The notes below the pieces were generated by a model. It saw nothing but the letters and a program-made list of their open reading frames with translations, was not told the origin of the DNA and did no database searches. The position numbers were made by a program, and so were the translations under genes. DNA of 64,000 nucleotides from JBBRHQ01 sp963840235 (GTDB taxonomy: Bacteria > Actinomycetota > Thermoleophilia > Solirubrobacterales > 70-9), in contig CAWIYC010000006.1 of NCBI GenBank assembly GCA_963840235.1, forward strand, positions 122,479-186,478, given 5' to 3'. Shown in pieces: positions 60,861 through 64,000 of this stretch. Position 1 is the first letter of the stretch. Every line of letters starts with the position of its first letter.

Positions 60861-60957
60861 CCAACTTTGTCCCCGACTCCACTGAACTCCCGGGACGGAA
60901 TCGAACCAGATCGAACTCCTCGGGCAGTAACTAACTCCCTGGACACTTTCCGGCTGA
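60861..60957 (+). repeat. Conserved upstream module, class I (copy 3)
   Basis: CCAACTTTGTCCCCGACTCC, then GAACTCCCGGGACGGAATCG, GATCGAACTCCTCGGGCAGT and AACTCCCTGGACA, running to fragment 5. It follows 53332-53434 closely along its length. Confidence 0.65.
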
Positions 60958-61000
60958 ACTCATAATCCGTCGGTCGGAGGTTCGAGTCCTCCCCGGCCCA
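60958..61000 (+). repeat. tRNA(CAU) 3'-half fragment 5 (att-like)
   Basis: ACTCATAATCCGTCGGTCGG through CCCCGGCCCA; identical to fragment 2 over its whole length. Confidence 0.88.
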
Positions 61001-61017
61001 TCGCATAGACAAGGGGG

Positions 61018-61041
61018 AAAGGCGCCCTACGGGGCGTCTTT
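61018..61041. terminator. Hairpin terminator downstream of fragment 5
   Basis: AAAGGCGCCC-TACG-GGGCGTCTTT forms a 10-bp stem (one G-T pair) with flanking A and T runs. It would stop transcription from either side, insulating unit 6. Confidence 0.6.
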
Positions 61042-61132
61042 ATCGAGCGGGTGCAACGGAAGTGGTGCCGCGTGGAGACGTCGCCGCGCACGGAATCCCG
61101 GCGAAGGCCGACCTTTTGGTCGTTCGTTGGCC

Positions 61133-61441
61133 TTATTCGCGCTCCCTGCGGTGGGCTACCTCGTAGATCTCGACGCTCGAGCGGCTCTGGCCGGCGTCGA
61201 CGGCTGGCGACATCGCGTTGAGCGCCTGATCGCCGCGACGCAGGTCCTCCTCGTTCTCAAAGAGGGTTACGCCTATTCCCCTGGCGTTCTCGCGGTCGAC
61301 GAGCATCCATACGGCCTTTGCACCCTCCAAACCCTCGGGCGGCGAGTCGAACGTCGAGTCGATCATCTCGCGTGCACCGGCAATCACCTCATCCATTCGC
61401 GACGTGTCGCCACCCTCAAACCGTGCGATCCGGACATACAT
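61133..61441 (-). CDS. ABM-like dimeric alpha/beta-barrel protein
   Basis: 102 residues: MYVRIARFEGGDTSRMDEVI, AGAREMIDSTFDSPPEGLEG, AKAVWMLVDRENARGIGVTL, FENEEDLRRGDQALNAMSPA, VEIYEVAHRR. The order strand-helix-strand-strand-helix-strand and the LFENEEDLR...ALNAM helix fit antibiotic-biosynthesis-monooxygenase-like stress proteins. GGAGGAGG precedes the ATG on the minus strand. The only good gene of unit 6. Confidence 0.82.
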   Translation of the reverse strand: MYVRIARFEGGDTSRMDEVIAGAREMIDSTFDSPPEGLEGAKAVWMLVDRENARGIGVTLFENEEDLRRGDQALNAMSPAVDAGQSRSSVEIYEVAHRRERE

Positions 61442-61748
61442 GGGACCCTCCTCCGTTGTGATTAACGGCCCCGAGGCTACTCCTGGGGCCGACGGCTTCG
61501 CTTCCACGACCTGCGCCACGCTTTGGCGATGGCCACCGCTACCCGGACGTCCGGCGCCAACAGCAAATCGACCCAGGTCCGAACGGGATGCTCGGATTAG
61601 GCCCTCGCCCCCAAGGCATGTCGCCACGATCTCACGACGCTCGTGGACACGCTCGTCGTGATCGCTCCCGGTGACGGGTGCAGCAGTCTGATGGGGCGAC
61701 GCACCATCCGCGACCGGCCCGCTCGATTTGGCTGGCGAACTGGACAGG
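61442..61748. other. Gap with no recognised gene
   Basis: About 300 bases between the ABM gene and fragment 6. Only low-complexity short frames are present. GAACTGGACAGGATC at its end recalls the class I module. Confidence 0.3.
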
Positions 61749-61785
61749 ATCCGTCGGTCAAAGGTTTCGAGTCCTTCCCGGCCCA
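61749..61785 (+). repeat. tRNA(CAU) 3'-half fragment 6, worn
   Basis: ATCCGTCGGTCAAAGGTTTC then GAGTCCTTCCCGGCCCA. The anticodon-loop bases are lost and an extra T sits in the T loop, so this copy has decayed. Confidence 0.75.
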
Positions 61786-61907
61786 TTTATTCAAGCCGTT
61801 TCCGGGGTCAGCTCCGGGCGGCGTGTCGCGAAAGTGTCGCGGGCGGCCGGGTTCCGCCGCGGGATTGCGATACTCCGTCTCCTTTTCCGCGAGTGAGGCC
61901 TCGACCT

Positions 61908-62402
61908 TCAGTTGCTCGCTCGACGCGGCCCAACCTCGAGGTGCTCTCCGGCATCCCACTGCCGGCGAACCTCATCGGACCAGTAGCAGACCTCGATGCG
62001 GAAGCCGTCGGGGTCGAAGACGAAGAAGGCGTAATAGCCCGGTAGATCGGGCTCCTCTTCGGGTGGGCAGTGGATGCGGGCGTCCATGCCCAGGCAGCGC
62101 TGGTGGGCGCCGTCGACCTCCTCGATGCTCTCGACCGCGAAGGCAAGGTGCTCGATCCCGACATCGTAGTAGCGGTGCTCGCCGCCGTCGGCCTTCCGCA
62201 GCCCGAGGCGGGTCTCGGCCTGGCCTCCGTAGAAATGCTTCTGACCGAAACCGAGGTACACGACCTCCTCGGTTTCCCGGTAGGTCTGAAAGCGGCCCTC
62301 GACATCGAGGCCGAGCGGACCCAGCATCCCGAGGTAGAAGGCGAGGGAGCGTTCGACATCGCTGACCGCGAGATCGATGTGGTCGACTCCTCGTAGGGAC
62401 AT
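61908..62402 (-). CDS. VOC-superfamily (glyoxalase-like) protein
   Basis: 164 residues with two beta-alpha-beta-beta-beta units. GVDHIDLAVSDVERSLAFYL begins the first, with the metal-ligand His; DVGIEHLAFAVESIEEVDGA begins the second, with the second His; YYAFFVFDPDGFRIEVCYWS has the final Glu. Such proteins are glyoxalases, dioxygenases or resistance proteins (fosfomycin type). AAGGAGG precedes the ATG on the minus strand. The sole gene of unit 7. Confidence 0.88.
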   Translation of the reverse strand: MSLRGVDHIDLAVSDVERSLAFYLGMLGPLGLDVEGRFQTYRETEEVVYLGFGQKHFYGGQAETRLGLRKADGGEHRYYDVGIEHLAFAVESIEEVDGAHQRCLGMDARIHCPPEEEPDLPGYYAFFVFDPDGFRIEVCYWSDEVRRQWDAGEHLEVGPRRASN

Positions 62403-62438
62403 CGTTCCTCCTTGGCTTCGGCTTCGCGTCCAACCTAC

Positions 62439-62466
62439 CTCGAAGCCGTCGGGCTATCGGGAGTAG
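62439..62466 (+). pseudogene. Orphan 3' end of an MSQENVE-type gene
   Basis: CTCGAAGCCGTCGGGCTATC followed by GGGAGTAG resembles the LEAAGLSE-stop ending of the array genes, with one frame-breaking extra base. It lies between the VOC gene and a class II module. Confidence 0.45.
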
Positions 62467-62490
62467 GGCCGTTGCCGCCGCCGTGGAAAC

Positions 62491-62594
62491 CGTGTCCCGA
62501 ACCGTGTCCCGAACACGGTGATTCCAACGGCCGCCAACCGAACGAACCGCGCCTAACGACGCCTGACGGCCGCCAACGGCGCGGCCTCGACGCT
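62491..62594 (+). repeat. Conserved upstream module, class II (copy 2)
   Basis: CGTGTCCCGAACCGTGTCCC, GATTCCAACGGCCGCCAACC, GAACGAACCGCGCCTAACGA, running to fragment 7. Very close to 59379-59482. Confidence 0.7.
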
Positions 62595-62637
62595 ACTCAT
62601 AATCCGTCGGTCGGAGGTTCGAGCCCTCCCCGGCCCA
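62595..62637 (+). repeat. tRNA(CAU) 3'-half fragment 7 (att-like)
   Basis: ACTCATAATCCGTCGGTCGG through CCCCGGCCCA with one T-loop change (GAGCC for GAGTC). The T stem is GGAGG/CCTCC. Confidence 0.87.
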
Positions 62638-62740
62638 TCTTGAGAAGCGCTGCGATACCTATGAACTCCGGTATCGTCGATTCAGACTGGCGCAGGCACA
62701 GGAGACGACGGGGGAGCGCTGTTTTACATCCACTCGGTGG

Positions 62741-63691
62741 TTGTGGCTCGTGGCGACGGTCGCTGCCGGGCTGATCTGTCCTGCACTCGTCCAGGCCGAA
62801 ACTGCGGAGCGGGACCAGACAGGGTCGCAGGCGTTCGTCCCCACCGCGGCGCACGGCGACTTCTCCCGCCGCGTCGCGATTCGCGGCGGTCGCAAGCTCT
62901 ACCTGGAGTGCCGTGGCACGGGAAGCCCGACCGTCGTGCTCGAGGCCGGGACCGGCGATCTCGGCGATATTTGGAGCCTGGCGCCATCCGGGCCGGGCCG
63001 GGCGGTGCTACCGGCGGTCGCGCGATTTACGCGCGTGTGCGCCTACGACCGCCCCGGCACCTATCTGCTCCCCCATGATCTGAGCCGCAGCGACCCGGTT
63101 GCGATGCCGCGGAGCGCGCGCGACATGGTTGCCGACCTGCGCTCGCTGCTGCACGCGGCCCATGTTCCGGGCCCTTACGTGCTGGCCGGCCACTCGTTCG
63201 GCGGCATGGTCGCGCGCCTCTTCGCCACCACCCATCCCCGAAAGATCGCCGGGCTTGTCTCGATCGACGCCCAGAATGAGAACTTCGTCGTCGCCTACAA
63301 GAAGTTCTTGACGCCCGAGCAGTACGCGGCAGCGGTGCTCAACCCAGGGCCGCCGCCGGGACTCGAGTGGTACTCGGCAATCGAGCGGCTGAGCCTCGAG
63401 GTCAGCGCTGCCCAAGTGCGCCAGGCGCAGGCGGACACGCCGCTGCGCCGGATGCCACTCGTCGTCCTTTCCCACTCCAAGACCCTCCCGAACCCCTTTG
63501 GATTCCCGCCGGACTGGCCGATCGAGGCGCTGGAGCGGGCGTTTCAGCATTCACAGGAAAAGCTGTCAGAGCTCGTGCCGGGTGTCCGCCACGTGATCGC
63601 CACGAGGAGCGGGCACTACATCCAGCTCGACCAACCCAGGCTGGTGACCCGCGAGATCCGCCGGGTGGTCCGAGAGGTACGCAGCCGCTGA
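62741..63691 (+). CDS. Exported alpha/beta hydrolase
   Basis: A 316-residue hydrolase with an N-terminal signal-like segment (WLVATVAAGLICPALVQA). The strand GRKLYLECRGTGSPTVVLEAG leads into the fold. YVLAGHSFGGMVARLFA holds the nucleophile Ser in G-H-S-F-G, and ATRSGHYIQLDQPRLV the catalytic His; the acid is probably the Asp in LVSIDAQNENF or a later one. The start is unsure: TTG 62741 is the only standard codon near the signal sequence and lacks a ribosome site. The gene of unit 8. Confidence 0.85.
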   Translation: MWLVATVAAGLICPALVQAETAERDQTGSQAFVPTAAHGDFSRRVAIRGGRKLYLECRGTGSPTVVLEAGTGDLGDIWSLAPSGPGRAVLPAVARFTRVCAYDRPGTYLLPHDLSRSDPVAMPRSARDMVADLRSLLHAAHVPGPYVLAGHSFGGMVARLFATTHPRKIAGLVSIDAQNENFVVAYKKFLTPEQYAAAVLNPGPPPGLEWYSAIERLSLEVSAAQVRQAQADTPLRRMPLVVLSHSKTLPNPFGFPPDWPIEALERAFQHSQEKLSELVPGVRHVIATRSGHYIQLDQPRLVTREIRRVVREVRSR

Positions 63692-63714
63692 GGGACGCCA
63701 GGTAGCGCCCGAAA

Positions 63715-63807
63715 CGTCTCCCGAACACGGTGATTCCAACAGCCGCTAACGGAACGAACCGCGCCCAAAAACCCCCTAACGGCCGCCAATGGCGCGGCCG
63801 CGGCGCT
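63715..63807 (+). repeat. Conserved upstream module, class II (copy 3)
   Basis: CGTCTCCCGAACACGGTGAT, TCCAACAGCCGCTAACGGAA and CGAACCGCGCC, running to fragment 8; somewhat more worn than the other two copies. Confidence 0.68.
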
Positions 63808-63850
63808 ACTCAAAATCCGTCGGTCAAAGGTTCGAGTCCTCCCCGGCCAA
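63808..63850 (+). repeat. tRNA(CAU) 3'-half fragment 8 (att-like)
   Basis: ACTCAAAATCCGTCGGTCAA through CCCCGGCCAA. Three or more changes, including the anticodon position (CAA for CAT) and a broken T stem. Confidence 0.82.
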
Positions 63851-64000
63851 TCGCTCTGGCAAGCGAAATGCATCGTCCTTCGGGGCGGCGCTTCGCGTTG
63901 GTGGGAAACTGATTGGGCAACAGTTGCCCGGGTATGGCTGCCAGCGGTCCGACGGCGCGGGTCATCTCGCCACCCGCGGTGAGCGATACTGCGCAGCGAT
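63851..64000 (+). promoter_or_regulatory. Conserved downstream module with GATACT promoter (copy 3)
   Basis: Matches 53480-53629 and 56898-57047 up to the window edge: TCGCTCTGGCAAGCGAAATG, GGGAAACTGATTGGGCAAC, GCGGGTCATCTCGCCACCC, GATACT. The last bases, GCGAT, are where the other two copies read the ATG of an MSQENVE gene. Confidence 0.58.

Noticed and set aside
53435..63850. CRISPR array made of the repeated 43-bp sequences
   Set aside because: Spacing is irregular (0.4-3.4 kb), the intervals contain genes, and the repeat is a tRNA 3' half; no cas gene is present.

Overview
The window is very GC-rich and densely coding, and it looks like an actinobacterium of the class Thermoleophilia (Solirubrobacterales/Gaiellales type). 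Supporting signs are the actinobacterial SteA/SteB pair, an AroK-AroB fusion, secreted proteins with lysine/arginine-rich tails, and many short NTF2/SnoaL-fold proteins beginning MSQENVE. Most genes overlap by ATGA/GTGA or start a few bases after a TAGCCT-like -10 box, which suggests widespread leaderless transcription. This taxonomic reading is an inference; no 16S rRNA gene is present.

Bases 1-47,900 are core genome. They hold ruvX(end)-mltG-aroE, then aroC-aroKB-aroQ-M24 peptidase (shikimate pathway). A 7.5 kb insert follows with duplicated secreted proteins, a saccharopine-dehydrogenase-like enzyme, an M42 peptidase, a frameshifted PHP hydrolase and a DUF559 protein set between two copies of a short palindromic repeat. 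Next come efp-nusB-small coiled-coil-ispA-dxs, a class III nucleotide cyclase, tlyA-nadK-MFS-recN-steA-steB-MraY/WecA-like transferase-pyrG, an M20 peptidase-DUF3866-Nudix-xerD run, mutM-P1 peptidase, and recO-ppdK-dgt-dnaG. Downstream of dnaG are a wrecked HNH endonuclease gene, a damaged tRNA-Asn-like gene, a glycosyltransferase, an SDR enzyme, a thioredoxin-fold lipoprotein and an Hpt protein.

Bases 47,971-64,000 are accessory. A complete tRNA with anticodon CAU (47,971-48,044) is followed by at least eight direct-repeat copies of only its 3' half, running from the anticodon loop to the discriminator base, at 53.4, 56.9, 59.1, 59.5, 61.0, 61.8, 62.6 and 63.8 kb. The copies divide the region into units of 0.4-5.4 kb. 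Several units carry a single small enzyme gene (cupin, YdeI-like, ABM, VOC, alpha/beta hydrolase); others carry toxin-antitoxin pairs, an HNH protein, MsrA or runs of SnoaL-like genes. Full-length-length copies are mostly preceded by one of two conserved ~100-bp modules, and three are followed by a ~150-bp module ending in a GATACT promoter just before a MSQENVE start codon. One small tyrosine recombinase (51,308-52,009) is the only integrase seen. I read this as a cassette-like array built by serial integration at a tRNA gene, integron-like in layout but with tRNA-derived att sites.

Inside the array, a tandem run of SnoaL-type genes shares near-identical ends (MSQENVE... and ...ALEAAGLSE-stop) around divergent cores. 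Two foreign genes sit exactly between an orphan 5' end and an orphan 3' end. This points to recombination at the conserved gene ends as a way of swapping cores.
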